From Molossus alvarezi (taxonomy: Eukaryota; Chordata; Mammalia; Chiroptera; Molossidae): a DNA stretch of 64,000 nt. Where the stretch lies: contig CM073899.1 in NCBI GenBank assembly GCA_037176705.1, positions 3,658,001-3,722,000 on the forward strand, written 5' to 3'. This document shows positions 13,401 through 22,449 of the stretch, one piece after another. The position numbers and the translations under genes were made by a program. The number at the start of each line of letters is the position of its first letter. Within the stretch, counting starts at the first letter, position 1. A model generated the notes under the pieces. It was not told the origin of the DNA, did no database searches, and saw only the letters and a program-made list of their open reading frames with translations.

Positions 13401-16304
13401 ATCCCTCCCTGCGATTCCCAAAGCCCTCTGGAGACATCGACGCCCGCAAAGTGTGCTCAGACTTCTGCAGCATCCCCTGTCCCTGTGAGGGGCTGTGCAC
13501 ACAGTACTAGAATGTGAGCATCCCCAGGCTGCAGTCTTCCACACTTAGAATCCCACATGGACGGCTGCCGCCTTGAAAGCCTGTGCGCCCACGCTGACGG
13601 AGCAGCATAGAGCCCTTGAATGTGGCTGACAGGCCCTGAGACCTGCGTGTGGAAATGAGCGCGCTGCGTGCTGAGGAGGATGCTTCGCGCTCCGACCCCC
13701 TGGGTCCACGCACGCGATGGGCTCCATCCCACCCACAGTCCCGTCGTTGGGAGATTTGGAGACCCGAGATTTACAAAGACATATCCTTCTGGCACTAAGT
13801 TTTTTAAGTAGGTGCATGGTTTCTGTATCACTAGGAAAAGACCATCATCCACATTGAGGATTTGTTAAGAAATAGTCTCTTTTCTCTCTTTTCAAGGTGT
13901 ACAAGCCTTTGTTCGAGGCTGTGGGCGACGGCAGCGGGGGGAAGTCGCTGGAGGACGTGTTTTATGAGCATGAGGTAGGACGGCCGTGGAGACGCTGCCG
14001 GTAGGCTCCTGCTGTTGCCCGGGTTTGAGGGTTTGAACCTCTCCTTACGCTGGGAGTTAGTCAGGTCTCTTCTCCGGGGGGACTTGTGGTTCTTCTGTGG
14101 TGGCTTCCTGCAGAAATGTCCTGTCCAGAGAGGCGTGCACAGAATGTCGTCTGGGAGGTGTGTGGCTCTAACACGTGAGAGAGAAGCACCGATGTGAGAG
14201 CGAAACATTGATCGGCCGCCTCCTGCGCACCCCCCACCAGGGATTGAGCCCACACCCCGGGCCTGTGCCCTGACTGGGAATCAAACTGGCAACCTCCTGG
14301 TACAAGGGACAACGTCCCACCAACTGAGCCACACCAGCCAGGGCAAGAAATCTTTTTTATTAATCCTCACTCGATATTTTTCTATTTATTTGTTTATTTA
14401 TTTTTAGATAGGGAGGGAGGGAGGGAGGGAGGGAGGGAAGGAGGGAGGGAGGGAGGGAGGGAGACACATTCATGTGAGGGAGAGACATCGGTTGGTTGCC
14501 TTCCACATGACCTAGACCGGGGCTAGGAATCGAACCCTGGACTCTTTGGTCCATGGGCCCCTGCTCTGGTGCTGAGTAAAACCAGCCAGGGCAGGAATGA
14601 TTCTTGTGGAAATCCTCAGAGTCCAGATCATTCTCTCCCCAAAAAGGCAGTGGGTACCTAAGTCACCTACAGTCCATTTCTGGGTTCTGAGCTGTTCACC
14701 AAAAGGACTTTATTTTTTTATTATATTGTATTATGTTTTTTGTGCCAGGTAAGGTTTCCTCAAATCTAGTGTATTCTGTTCATCTCCCCAAAACACTGAC
14801 CCTTCTATTTCAATGGATCGGAACCTGAAATGGACCCCAAATGAGGTGCCACCCAGGCCCCAGCAGGCAGAGCGGGTCGGGCCGTCCTACTGAGACGTTC
14901 ACGGCCCCCTCTAGGGACGGCAGTGGGAGCAGCTCAAGGGTCCTTGTGCCCTAGGGTGCTCAAACCCCACCCTGCCCGCCTGCTGCCTAGGGGCTCTTGG
15001 GGAAGCTGCGTGGGCAGGAGGGCCCCAGTCTGCCCCAGCGAGGCCCCAGCTCCGGGCGGCTCTGCCAGAGGGTTTCACAGCTGCAGGAGGGACTTGGCAC
15101 CTCTCCTTCTGCCAAAACGGAATAGGGTGCAGGAGTCATCCCATTTCAGGCTGCACCCCAGCTTACACTGCTGTTTGGAAAATTTATTTTACTTATCTCC
15201 CTTCTGTGGAAAAAAGAGACAATTGAACTATAAGCCAGGTTGCAGCAGAGCATCCTAGGATAGCGCTCCACAGCTCAGTCCAAAGTCCAGGGGTCGGGAC
15301 GCTGCCCTGGGGTCAGACGGACTGCAAAGGAAAAATACTTTCCCTCGATGGGACAAGCCCACTAGCTAGAAGCCAAGTAAATATGACTCCAGAGGTGTGT
15401 ACACACACACCCCACCCCCAGGTCCTAAGAATCTGTACTCACAGGGCTGCTAAGATTTAGAGATTGCCTTGTCTCCTACAAACTTAACTTTTATTTTTAA
15501 TTTTTTTTCCTTTATTGATTTTACAGAAACAGGAAGAGAGAGACAGAAACATGGATGAGAGAGAACATCGAATGACCGCCTCCGGCATGCCCCCCATTGG
15601 GGATCGGGCCCACAACCTGGGCATGTGCCCTGACGGGGATCGAATTGGCGACCTCTTGGTGCAGGGTCAATGCTCATCCACTGAGCCACACCGGCCAGGC
15701 CAAACTTAACTTTTTTAAAAAAATTATCTTTATTGTGGAGAGTATTACAGCTGTCCCCTTTTCCCCCCACTGATTCCCTCCACTCTGCTCCCACAACCCC
15801 AAGCCTTCACCTGACTTCTGTCTGAGTCATGGGTTACGCATACATGCAAGTAAGTCCTTTGGTTAGTCCCTCCTCACCCCCTCCGCTCCCCTCTGAAGTC
15901 TGTCTGTCTGGTCCATGTTCTATGTCTCTGGATCCGTTTCATTTGCCAGTTTATTTTCTTCATTAGATGCCACATATAAGTGAGAGGTCTCGCGATACTT
16001 GTCCTTCTCTGACTGCTCATTTCGCTCAGCATGATCCTCTTTTAAATGACTTGCCTGCATGTGTCTGCTGGAGCACAGGCCCGTCTGAGGTGGTTTCTCT
16101 GTAACTGGAACCCCCGGGAGCGCTGACGACCTCTGTCCGCAGGTGAGCATGAACGTGCTGGCCTTCACCAGGCAGTTCCACTGCGGCGTGTTCTACGCCT
16201 ACACCAAGCTGCGGGAGCAGGAGATCAGGAACATCGTGTGGATCGCAGAGTGCATCTCCCAGCGGCACCGCGCCAAAATCCACAGCTACATCCCGATTCT
16301 GTAG
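4245..16304 (+). CDS. ATP6V0D2: V-type proton ATPase subunit d2, 3' part of gene (exons 3-8)
   Basis: Seen: six exons, join(4245-4423, 6767-6846, 8044-8121, 12762-12938, 13897-13974, 16143-16304), all with AG/GT borders and compatible phases, giving an uninterrupted ~250-residue C-terminal part. Known: subunit d caps the c-ring of the membrane V0 sector and couples it to the central rotor stalk of V1, so ATP hydrolysis drives proton pumping into lysosomes or across the plasma membrane. The d2 isoform is prominent in osteoclasts, dendritic cells, kidney and epididymis, whereas d1 is ubiquitous. Isoform choice: [28 protein letters not shown] and [16 protein letters not shown] follow d2 as I recall it, while d1 differs at many of these sites. 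Recalled human d2 has 101 residues before this point, so exons 1-2 lie upstream of the window. No frameshift or stop was found, so the gene looks functional. Confidence 0.95.
4424..4774. other. Intron 3 start
   Basis: GC-rich continuation of the exon 3 domain for about 250 bases, then a poly-T run at 4750-4763 and an AT-rich L1 target site. Open frames here are composition artefacts. Confidence 0.6.
4791..5469 (-). mobile_element. L1 3' fragment with internal inversion (twin priming)
   Basis: 4791-5225 is L1 3' UTR and ORF2 end on the minus strand. 5226-5469 is the ORF2 stretch immediately upstream in L1 coordinates, but on the plus strand. The pair is flanked by agcttcttttctttta (4775-4790) and agcatcttttctttta (5470-5485), one mismatch. 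This is the classic product of twin-primed reverse transcription. Intron 3. Confidence 0.85.
5486..6105. other. Intron 3 single-copy sequence
   Basis: Holds a MIR-like end at about 6013-6055 (cacatagtaaatgcttaata). A short Cys-rich open frame at 5594-5809 is discussed among the rejected items. No exon supported. Confidence 0.55.
6119..6654 (+). mobile_element. L1 3' fragment
   Basis: Plus-strand ORF2 end (ggaatataccctaagaagcc region), 3' UTR with G-rich tract at 6560-6610, and A-rich tail. TSD about aaactccagggtc (6106-6118) and aacctccagggtc (about 6655-6667). 5'-truncated insertion in intron 3, ending about 110 bases before exon 4. Confidence 0.88.
6767..6846 (+). CDS. ATP6V0D2: ATP6V0D2 exon 4 (about residues 161-187)
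   Basis: The acceptor is ctggtttcag ending at 6766 and the donor gtaact starts at 6847. The 80-nt exon completes the alanine codon split from exon 3 and encodes [20 protein letters not shown] followed by LRNKLHK, ending in phase 0. It is near-identical to recalled human d2. Base composition is AT-rich, in contrast to exon 3. It lies just after an L1 3' fragment that ends about 110 bases upstream, so the intron 3 insertion does not touch the splice signals. Confidence 0.95.
6847..8043. other. Intron 4
   Basis: Mostly single-copy. A MIR-like segment at about 7490-7650 (ccccattgcgcagaggagac) is the only repeat I can place. No extra exon seen. Confidence 0.6.
7490..7650 (+). repeat. Probable MIR fragment
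   Basis: ctttatccagcaaaactgtg, then ccccattgcgcagaggagac and a diverged core follow the MIR consensus order. Ancient, intron 4. Confidence 0.55.
8044..8121 (+). CDS. ATP6V0D2: ATP6V0D2 exon 5 (about residues 188-213)
   Basis: The acceptor is a long T-rich tract ending ttttttaag at 8043 and the donor gtaaga starts at 8122. It is 78 nt, exactly 26 codons, phase 0 at both ends. The peptide is [20 protein letters not shown] then MCPILE, matching recalled d2 at every residue; d1 has TLLGGTTADAM in the middle. This is the best single exon for assigning the d2 isoform. AT-rich with few CpGs. Confidence 0.95.
8122..8970. other. Intron 5 start
   Basis: Single-copy, becoming strongly AT-rich at 8830-8970. 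No repeat family recognised before the SINE that follows. Confidence 0.55.
8972..9149 (-). mobile_element. Diverged tRNA-derived SINE
   Basis: Minus strand: acattgattttagagaggta tail side, head ending ccctggctgggtagctcag in sense. Older than most Ves copies here. Intron 5. Confidence 0.65.
9150..12761. other. Intron 5, main part
   Basis: 3.6 kb largely free of young repeats. MIR-like traces at about 9935-10040, 12225-12290 and 12440-12510. A G run at 12138-12150. The AT-rich block at 10380-10460 looks single-copy and may be conserved, but this cannot be judged from one sequence. Many overlapping open frames in GC-rich parts show no recognisable protein. Confidence 0.55.
12225..12290 (+). repeat. 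Probable MIR core
   Basis: cacttacagacggagaaact followed by gaggctgagtgggagct matches the MIR core pattern. Confidence 0.5.
12762..12938 (+). CDS. ATP6V0D2: ATP6V0D2 exon 6 (about residues 214-272)
   Basis: The acceptor is acaaactcag ending at 12761 and the donor gtaggt starts at 12939. The 177-nt exon holds 59 codons in phase 0: it starts [20 protein letters not shown], includes [15 protein letters not shown] and ends [17 protein letters not shown] and NSFGTELSK are shared by d1 and d2, while [10 protein letters not shown] fits d2. GC-rich third positions resemble exon 3. It follows the longest intron in the window (4.6 kb). Confidence 0.95.
12939..13896. other. Intron 6
   Basis: No repeat or exon recognised. 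GC-rich first half with open frames in several phases, AT-rich end before the exon 7 acceptor. Confidence 0.6.
13897..13974 (+). CDS. ATP6V0D2: ATP6V0D2 exon 7 (about residues 273-298)
   Basis: The acceptor is ctcttttcaag ending at 13896 and the donor gtagga starts at 13975. It is 78 nt, 26 codons, phase 0: [20 protein letters not shown] then VFYEHE. The Gly-rich loop reads GDGSGGK, one residue longer than GGSGGK in human d2 as I recall it, which would make the full protein 351 rather than 350 residues. The downstream intron is crowded with SINE and L1 insertions. Confidence 0.93.
14168..14345 (-). mobile_element. Ves-type SINE, tail-truncated
   Basis: Minus strand, head ggctggtgtggctcagttgg in sense. 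Intron 7. Abuts another SINE in the same orientation. Confidence 0.8.
14352..14592 (-). mobile_element. Diverged Ves-type SINE with expanded GGGA tract
   Basis: Minus strand. The tail side carries tcctcactcgatat, a relic of the gtgaggat tail. The CT-rich zone has expanded into a (GGGA) microsatellite on the plus strand. Confidence 0.7.
14408..14462 (+). repeat. (GGGA)n microsatellite
   Basis: About 13 gggagg-type units with one gaag interruption, on the sense strand of ATP6V0D2 intron 7. Confidence 0.95.
14593..15478. other. Intron 7 single-copy sequence
   Basis: No repeat family or exon recognised. A short (CA)n at 15400-15412. Confidence 0.55.
15493..15700 (-). mobile_element. Ves-type SINE with perfect TSD
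   Basis: Minus-strand full copy between perfect duplications caaacttaactttt at 15479-15492 and 15701-15714. Intron 7. Confidence 0.92.
15715..16045 (-). mobile_element. L1 3' fragment
   Basis: Minus strand: tail side tttattgtggagagtattac, then 3' UTR, then ORF2 end (gccacatataagtgagaggt, cttctctgactgctcatttc). Intron 7, ending about 100 bases before exon 8. Confidence 0.8.
16143..16304 (+). CDS. ATP6V0D2: ATP6V0D2 exon 8 (C-terminal 53 residues and stop)
   Basis: The acceptor is gtccgcag ending at 16142. The exon encodes [20 protein letters not shown], then [20 protein letters not shown], then [13 protein letters not shown] and a TAG stop at 16302-16304. The [13 protein letters not shown] segment is the most conserved part of the family, and the IPIL end fits d2 (d1 ends IPIF). 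Strongly GC-rich. An L1 3' fragment ends only about 100 bases before the acceptor, with no visible damage to it. Confidence 0.95.
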   Translation: MSMNVLAFTRQFHCGVFYAYTKLREQEIRNIVWIAECISQRHRAKIHSYIPIL

Positions 16305-16560
16305 CCCAGCGGGCCGGGCCGGAGACCACGACTGGGAGAGGAAACTACCGAGCAAATGAAAGCGCTTGTGTTGGATGATCGAGGCCACACCAGTGGAAGC
16401 CACCGGCCTCCATAAATGGCAGACCCCACACACACATGGTGAACCACCCCGGAAACACAGCTCCCTTTCCCCCCTGCCCTCACGTCTTGTTTGCACATTG
16501 CTGTCTCACTCTTCCAGGGCCTTAGGCATTAGTGTTAATTAAACTGTGGCACGTTCCCTA
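16305..16560 (+). other. ATP6V0D2: ATP6V0D2 3' UTR (candidate end)
   Basis: Non-coding sequence between the TAG and the first downstream SINE. It holds one plausible poly(A) hexamer and no AATAAA. The true 3' end is inferred, not observed; longer forms reading into the SINE pair, whose tails carry AATAAA, are possible. Confidence 0.55.
16538..16543 (+). terminator. Candidate poly(A) signal ATTAAA
   Basis: ATTAAA, the common variant hexamer, lies about 235 bases after the stop codon and is followed at about 20-30 bases by a T/GT-rich stretch (cttttattttgtgttc), as expected of a cleavage-stimulating element. Position and context fit; use is inferred. Confidence 0.5.
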
Positions 16561-16587
16561 CTTTTATTTTGTGTTCAAAATCAAATG

Positions 16588-16785
16588 TGCCCTATCCGGT
16601 GTTGCTCAGTGGTTAGAACACCAGCCATGCACTGAAGCGTTGCAGGTTCTACTCCTGATCAAGGGCAGGTTCAGTCCCCGCTCCCGTCAGGGTCTTGCGG
16701 GAGGCAACCAGTCGATGTTTCTCTTGCACATCAATGTTTCTCTTGCTTCCTCTCTCTCTAAAAAATCAATAAAAACATATTTAAA
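16588..16785 (+). mobile_element. Ves-type SINE
   Basis: Diverged plus-strand copy just past the ATP6V0D2 3' end, tail aatcaataaaaacatattt. Its AATAAA could serve as a fallback poly(A) signal. Confidence 0.75.
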
Positions 16786-16795
16786 AACAGTAATA

Positions 16796-16981
16796 GCCCG
16801 GCCAGTGTGGCTCAGTGGTTGAGTGTTGTTGACCCTGCACCAAGAGGTCACCCATTTGATTCCCGGTCAGGGCACATGCCCAGGTTGTGGGCCCGATCCC
16901 CAGTGTGGGGCGTGCAGGAGGCAGCCAATCGATGTTCCCTCTCATCAACGCTTCTCTCTCTCAAATCAATATAGATTTTTT
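16796..16981 (+). mobile_element. Ves-type SINE
   Basis: Second plus-strand copy in tandem, inserted in the A-rich tail of the previous one; flanking aaaaacagtaat and aaaaacaataat suggest the TSD. Confidence 0.85.
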
Positions 16982-16985
16982 TAAA

Positions 16986-18270
16986 AACAATAATAATAAT
17001 TATAATGCATGTTGGCCTGGTAGCTCAGGAGAGCTGCCCAACTCTGAATCAGATTCCCATCACGCAGTTCTGTTAAATTTGCTATAACTTCAACTCCACA
17101 GCATTCTCTAAAGAATAGCTATAGCTCTCTTTTTAACTGTTCCTTCATGCTTTGCCTGAGAAGAAAGGAACCTCACTAACTGTATTTTACACACTGAAAA
17201 GCATAAATCACAGGGTCAATTTGCAGCCCATGGAGTCTATGAAACCGCAATAGCACCGGTGCACCGAGCTGCCACAGAAAGACGGCAGCACACGCTGCTC
17301 AGGTCCTCGCTTTCCAAATAGAAGAGCTTCCCGAACAGAGAACTCGGGCTGGCTGTTGTGGGGGAGGGAAAACGTCCCTCCACCTCAAGATTCTTCTGGC
17401 TGGTTTAACAGTCAAATAGACGAGACAGATTGACGAGAGAAAATGACCAAATTGGGTATGTGTGCATGGGGACCCTCATACGTGAGAGGGTCAGACAGAG
17501 GGGGTCTAGGTATAGAAGCCGTCCTGAGCTAGGGGTGAGGTCAAACATCTTGGGGGCTTCAAAGGGTCATTGCAAAATGATAAGAACAGATGTTTAGTAA
17601 ATAAAAGTTTGTTGTTCACCATATGGGTAGATCAGTAAGAGATCATCACTGAGAAACTTGTGGGCAAGGCCCCTGATTTGAGTTCTAGGTGGTTAAAGGG
17701 AAGGGCAAACATTTTTGAGCCTGATGCTGAAATTGCCTTTAGCTCAAAACAAGCCATTGAGGCACATCGGGGTGACTCGTTCTGAACCCCCAAAGGGTTT
17801 CATTAGTAAAAACTGTATGTCTTCCACTTAAAAGAGACTGTCAGGAAGGTCAGATGCCACAGGTGAGTCAGGGGAAGGGATAGTCAGTCTCACTCTTGTG
17901 TTAGTGTTGGGAGCAAACAGCATCTGTCTTGTTGGATTCATCGCATTCATTCCGAGTCACGTTGGCAGAGGGAAGCGTCAGTCTGTCCGTGTCCCGAGCA
18001 GAGGGTACCCTGCTTAGTACTGACATCCCTTGTGTCTCCCAAGAGCTGAGGCCAGGAGTGTGGTGTCGTTTTGGACTGCTGCATGGTCATGACGTGTGCG
18101 GGCTTTGTAACTATGGAAATGGGTGAAGCTACACCGCGCAGCCCAAGCCACCTGCCCGCTGCAGATCCTGCCTCTCCCCCGCGGGGACATCACTTCATCC
18201 GGCCTCCGGCAGTCCCCGCCACCCTGCTGCAGCCCCAGCCCCGGCCACGGACACTGCTTTTATGGATTCC
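16986..18270. other. Intergenic, unclassified
   Basis: A SINE-head-like scrap at 17014-17045, then 17330-17830, which reads like an old dispersed repeat but which I cannot assign. No exon or LTR ends identified. Confidence 0.45.
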
Positions 18271-18533
18271 TAGGCCCTGGACAGTTTGGCTCAGCGGTTA
18301 GAGTGTCGGCCCACGGACCAGAGAGTCCCGGGTTCGGTTCCCGCTAAGGGCACGTACCTTGGTTGCAGTTTGTCCCCGGCCCCAGTTGGGGTTGTGTGAG
18401 TGGCAACCAGTTGATGTGTCTCTCTCACAAAATATATCTCTCTCTCTCTTCCTCCCTCTCTCCCTCCCGCTCTATCTGAAGGATAAATGCAAAAATGTCC
18501 TTGGGTGAGGATAAAAATAAATAAATGAAATAA
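18271..18533 (+). mobile_element. Ves-type SINE, gtgaggat-tail subfamily
   Basis: Plus strand: cagtttggctcagcggttag head, gttcggttcccgctaaggg B box region, aaaatgtccttgggtgagga tail. attcctag on both sides suggests a short TSD. Confidence 0.88.
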
Positions 18534-18834
18534 ATTCCTAGAATAGTAGAACCACTACCCACTTTATTCAATCACCTTTGCTGGGACCAGGCCATACCGA
18601 GCTCAGTGTGACTGAGACTTCTGGTTGCAAATACGTCTCCCAGTGTTCAACACAATGCCAAACACAGAAAAGTCTTTGGAGTGTCCGTTATCAAAGCTTT
18701 GGTTCCTTAAGATTTTAAATGTGACATGTTAATAGCCAATTTCTACCATGACAGTTTAATTGCCCTGGCCCATCATATAGAACCCAACAATAAATTCTCT
18801 CACTTCTACTAACAAAGATCTTTCTTCTTTTATT

Positions 18835-19318
18835 TTCTTTTTTTTTTCCATTGAATTTTAGAGAGAGTGGAAAGGAGGAAGGGAGGGAAAGAGAGAGAAA
18901 GAGACAGAGAGAAAGAGAAAGAGAGAGACATCAATGTGAAAGAGACACATTGGCCCTGGCCGGTTTGGCTCAGCAGTCAGAGCATCGGCCCGTGGACCAG
19001 AGAGTCCTGGGTTCGGTTCCTGCTAAGGGCACATACCTCGGTTGCGGTTCGTCCCTGGCCAGGTTGGGGTCATGTGGGTCTCTCTCATATCGATGTTTTC
19101 CTCTCTCTTTCTCCTTCTCTCTCTCCCACTCTATCTGAAGATAAATGTAAAAATGTCCTCAGGTGAGGATAAAAAAGTGAAAAAAAGAGACACATCGATT
19201 GGTTGCCTCCTGCATATGCCCCAACTAGGGCCAAGGATTGAACCTGCAACCGACCTTGACCAGGAATTGAACCCATGACCCTTGGGTGCTCCAGCCACTG
19301 AGCACACCAGCCAGGGCC
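18835..19318 (-). mobile_element. Ves-type SINE interrupted by another SINE
   Basis: Minus-strand copy in two pieces, 18835-18950 (tail side, GA-rich) and 19184-19318 (body and head), separated by the plus-strand copy annotated next. Confidence 0.88.
18951..19183 (+). mobile_element. Ves-type SINE nested in a SINE
   Basis: Plus-strand gtgaggat-tail copy flanked by perfect 12-bp aaagagacacat at 18939-18950 and 19184-19195, which are host SINE sequence. Confidence 0.92.
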
Positions 19319-19527
19319 AGCAAAGACAGTTCTTGACTCCACCACCTGAATTCAATCCTTCATCATGTTCCGTGTGGACTGGGGCCACACACCTCCTGGC
19401 CTCTGTGCTTTCGCAGCCCTGACCGTACTGAAGGGGCTGCTAGGAACCTACGACCTTCTCCCCGTTTCAGCCGCTCCCGTGGCCTCCCACTGCATTGCGA
19501 ATAAAATAAAAACTCCACGAGAACCGC

Positions 19528-19728
19528 CGGCTGGTGCGGCTCAGTGGCTGAGCATCGACCCTGCACCAAGAGGTCGCTGGTTCAATTCCCGGTCAGGGCA
19601 CATGCCCAGCTTGTGGGCCCGATCCCCAGTGGGGGGCGTGCAGGAGGTGGCCCATCGATGTTCTCTCTCATCGATGTTTCCATCTCTCTCCTTTCCTCTC
19701 TCTAAAATCAATAAAGAAAAATTATTTT
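19528..19728 (+). mobile_element. Ves-type SINE
   Basis: Plus-strand full copy with A/B boxes and aatcaataaagaaaa tail; aaaactcc on both sides suggests a short TSD. Confidence 0.9.
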
Positions 19729-19735
19729 ACAAAAC

Positions 19736-21561
19736 TCCAGGACCTTCAAGGCGAGGACGGTCAGCCTTGCTGCCTTTGCAGCCCCCGCGGGCGGCCCCCC
19801 AACACTGTTCTGTGCTCACTGCAGATTCCCAGTCCGCAGAACTGCTCCACCGGGCTGCACCCATGCCCTTCTCTCTGCAGGGACGATTCCCTGGGTGCTC
19901 GCGGGCCGGTCCTTCCCGCAGGTTCCGTGGTCGCTGCGCCACCGTGTCGTCACGCTCCAGGGGGCTCTGGTTTCGGAACAGTGCGAGCCTCCAGCACACA
20001 GCGGGCTTACGGGGTGCCTTGCCCTGCTTTTCCCAGACCACCCTGTTCGGCACCTCCCAATTCTTACCACCGTTTGTAACCATCGATGTGCCTATTTCTT
20101 GGTCATGGCGGCTTCCGCCAGCTGACCGGGCTCCCGCCAGGGGAGGAGGAGGTCCCTCTGCCTGCTGCTGCCTGCTGGGTGCGGGCGCAGAGCCTGGCAC
20201 GCGGCGCAGCCTTGACACTGTCTAACGGACCAGTGAGCAAACGCTCTGCCTGGGAGATCCTGGGGTTCAAGTCCTGGACCCACTCTTCTGATCGGGCAGC
20301 CCCAGCAGGGACAGGGTGGGAGGAGACACTCCCGGAGGAAAGGTGGAAGGAAGCAGCCCAAGGAGGCACGCGGCTCTTATCTGGAAAGGCCAGTGGCTGC
20401 TGGTGACGGGCTGGTCTTGCCTTTTGGCCTCCTGACCTCGAGGTGTTCACAGGCCAGGGTTTGGATTCGGTTACTGGGCTGCTCAGGGCTCAGGCCGCCT
20501 GGCCTCACGGCCTCCTGTTTCGTTCATTCAGCAGAAAGAAAGGCCAGGAACTCGGGGGGGGGGGGGGGGGGATCGTCACACCCCTCAGGGCACAGGCGAT
20601 GCAGCTAGTCTGCAGGGTCGCCGGCCTCCCTCGGTGGGAACAGGCCGCTGCTGGCCCGGCACCGCCTCCGGCCTCCTGCAGCCTCAGAACGCCGGGGCAT
20701 GTCCCAGAACCCTTGAACCCAGAGGTGGGGCACGGATCGCATCGGCACCCACAGCTGCCTCGGAACCGAGCCGGAACCGTGAGCCCAGCACCTGGCGAGA
20801 AGCGGCCGGCCATGGTGTGGGTGGTGTTCCCTGCCGGCAGGCACTCGCTCGGGCCCTCAGCCAGGCCGATTCCATCGCGGGAACCCACCTGCCCTGGTCC
20901 ACAAACACCGGTGTCCACAAAGGACAGACCCGTAGGACAGGCGAATCCACCAACACCGCTCCACGGTGTCCCCTGCGCGGCAAGATAAACCTGAGTAATG
21001 GCTTTTTGTTTGATTTGCTGCTGCCCAAACACTTCACATCTACCTGGAAATTCACAGGAGTCCACAGTCCATCAAGAGGCAGTTAATTCCCTTGTTTGCA
21101 GAGTACATTAAAGGAGGAAGAGTCATACTGGATTATCAAGGCAGATAAACTCGGCTACGCACAGTTTGTTTCTTCAACTAATGACATTATCTCTCTCCTT
21201 CAACGTGTTCGAGGTGTGGGCACTGAATATTAATAAGTGTGTTAAGAGGGGAAAAAGATAAATGATCTTTAGAAAAAGGAGAGAGATAAAAATCATTTCA
21301 AAGAATTGCAAATGGCATTTAGGGTTCCCTCAAAGTCCCAGCGTTGCTGAAACCAGGGTACGTCTGCCCACCAGGCCCACGCACACCCCACAGGTCCCAC
21401 CAATGACAGAAGGACATGCAGGACACTTACTCCAAGCTGAAGGAGAAGGACCTCAGACTGTCTGAAGTCATTGTTTGGGGGGTTCCCATTTATTACACAC
21501 TCATAGTGGGCTCCCCTGATAGGAGGTACCACAAAGGCATCTGTTAAACAGAAAACAATTT
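19736..21561. other. Intergenic GC-rich then AT-rich single-copy sequence
   Basis: 19740-20980 is GC-rich with long chance frames on both strands. A run of about 20 G at 20552-20572. 20980-21260 is AT-rich and repeat-free. No exon recognised. Confidence 0.5.
20552..20572 (+). repeat. Poly-G run
   Basis: About 20 consecutive G. Length may be affected by sequencing. Confidence 0.9.
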
Positions 21562-21706
21562 TTGCCCTGGCCAGCTTGGCTCAGTGGTTACAGCGACGGC
21601 CCAGTCTGTGGACCAACACGTACTTGGGTTGTGAGTCAGTCCCCGGCCCTAGGTGAGGATTAAACATAAATAAATACATAAATAAATAAATAAATAAATA
21701 AATAAA
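21562..21706 (+). mobile_element. Internally deleted Ves-type SINE with (AAAT)n tail
   Basis: Plus-strand head gccctggccagcttggctca, body shortened, then ctaggtgaggattaaa and a clean aaataaataaat run at 21665-21706. Confidence 0.8.
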
Positions 21707-21709
21707 CCA

Positions 21710-22449
21710 TTTTCTTTCCTTAGATGTGGAACCCTTGGGGAGAGATGGAGGGCCGTCCCAAACCGTTGCCTTCAGGCCCAGGTTCACAGTGAGTCACCGT
21801 GGACTGGAGGCCGTCTGGAGCCAGGAGACAGGCGTGTGCAGTCGGACCTGCCCGGGAGGAATGCCGCAGGTCCCCTCGCTGCCGCACTCACTGTGCTCCT
21901 CCGAGGCACCCGAGCGATGTCCGCCACACGTGTCTCAGATGCCTCATTCCAGACGAGGACGTCATAGCCGACGCTCCCCACGTCAGCCAGGTCGCAGCCC
22001 CAATTCCTGAGTGTTAGACTCCCGTAGTGACATTGGGATCGGCGTGAGGAAGTCATCCAAGTCGCAGACATGTTGGACGTCCTGGTCATGACTTGGCTGG
22101 CTTTCTGACCCCTGTCTGGAGCCCTGTCCCCAGAACCTGTTTCACAGGCATGAGGCAATATTTGGAGGCCTCCTCAAAGATGAGGTTTGCTTTGATAGTA
22201 TGTGGGAATCCCCTGGGGTCAAAGTCAGTGGTAAATCATCTCAGAGGTGAAATTCCTACCCCTTCGCACCTTCAGGACTGACGGGCACTTCCCTCTGGGG
22301 AGGTCCTTCCCTCCTCCCCACAACTGCCCCAGCTTCCGCAGACCTTCGCTGTGGGCAGACCGCACAGGGAGGCCTCGCAGACGAGCCCTTCCAGTCTTGT
22401 TTGAGTCTCAGGAGTTCACTGGTGAGAGCAGAGATTTTGCAGAAAGACT
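21710..22449. other. Intergenic, nothing recognised
   Basis: GC-rich single-copy sequence without a recognisable exon or repeat. Confidence 0.5.

Noticed and set aside
17330..17830. Possible LTR or endogenous retrovirus fragment
   Set aside because: The texture resembles an old dispersed repeat, but no LTR ends, primer-binding site or retroviral protein motif could be found, so no class is claimed.
19365..20225. 286-codon open frame
   Set aside because: It reads straight through a Ves SINE (19528-19728), which is not plausible for a real exon, and competes with long minus-strand frames.
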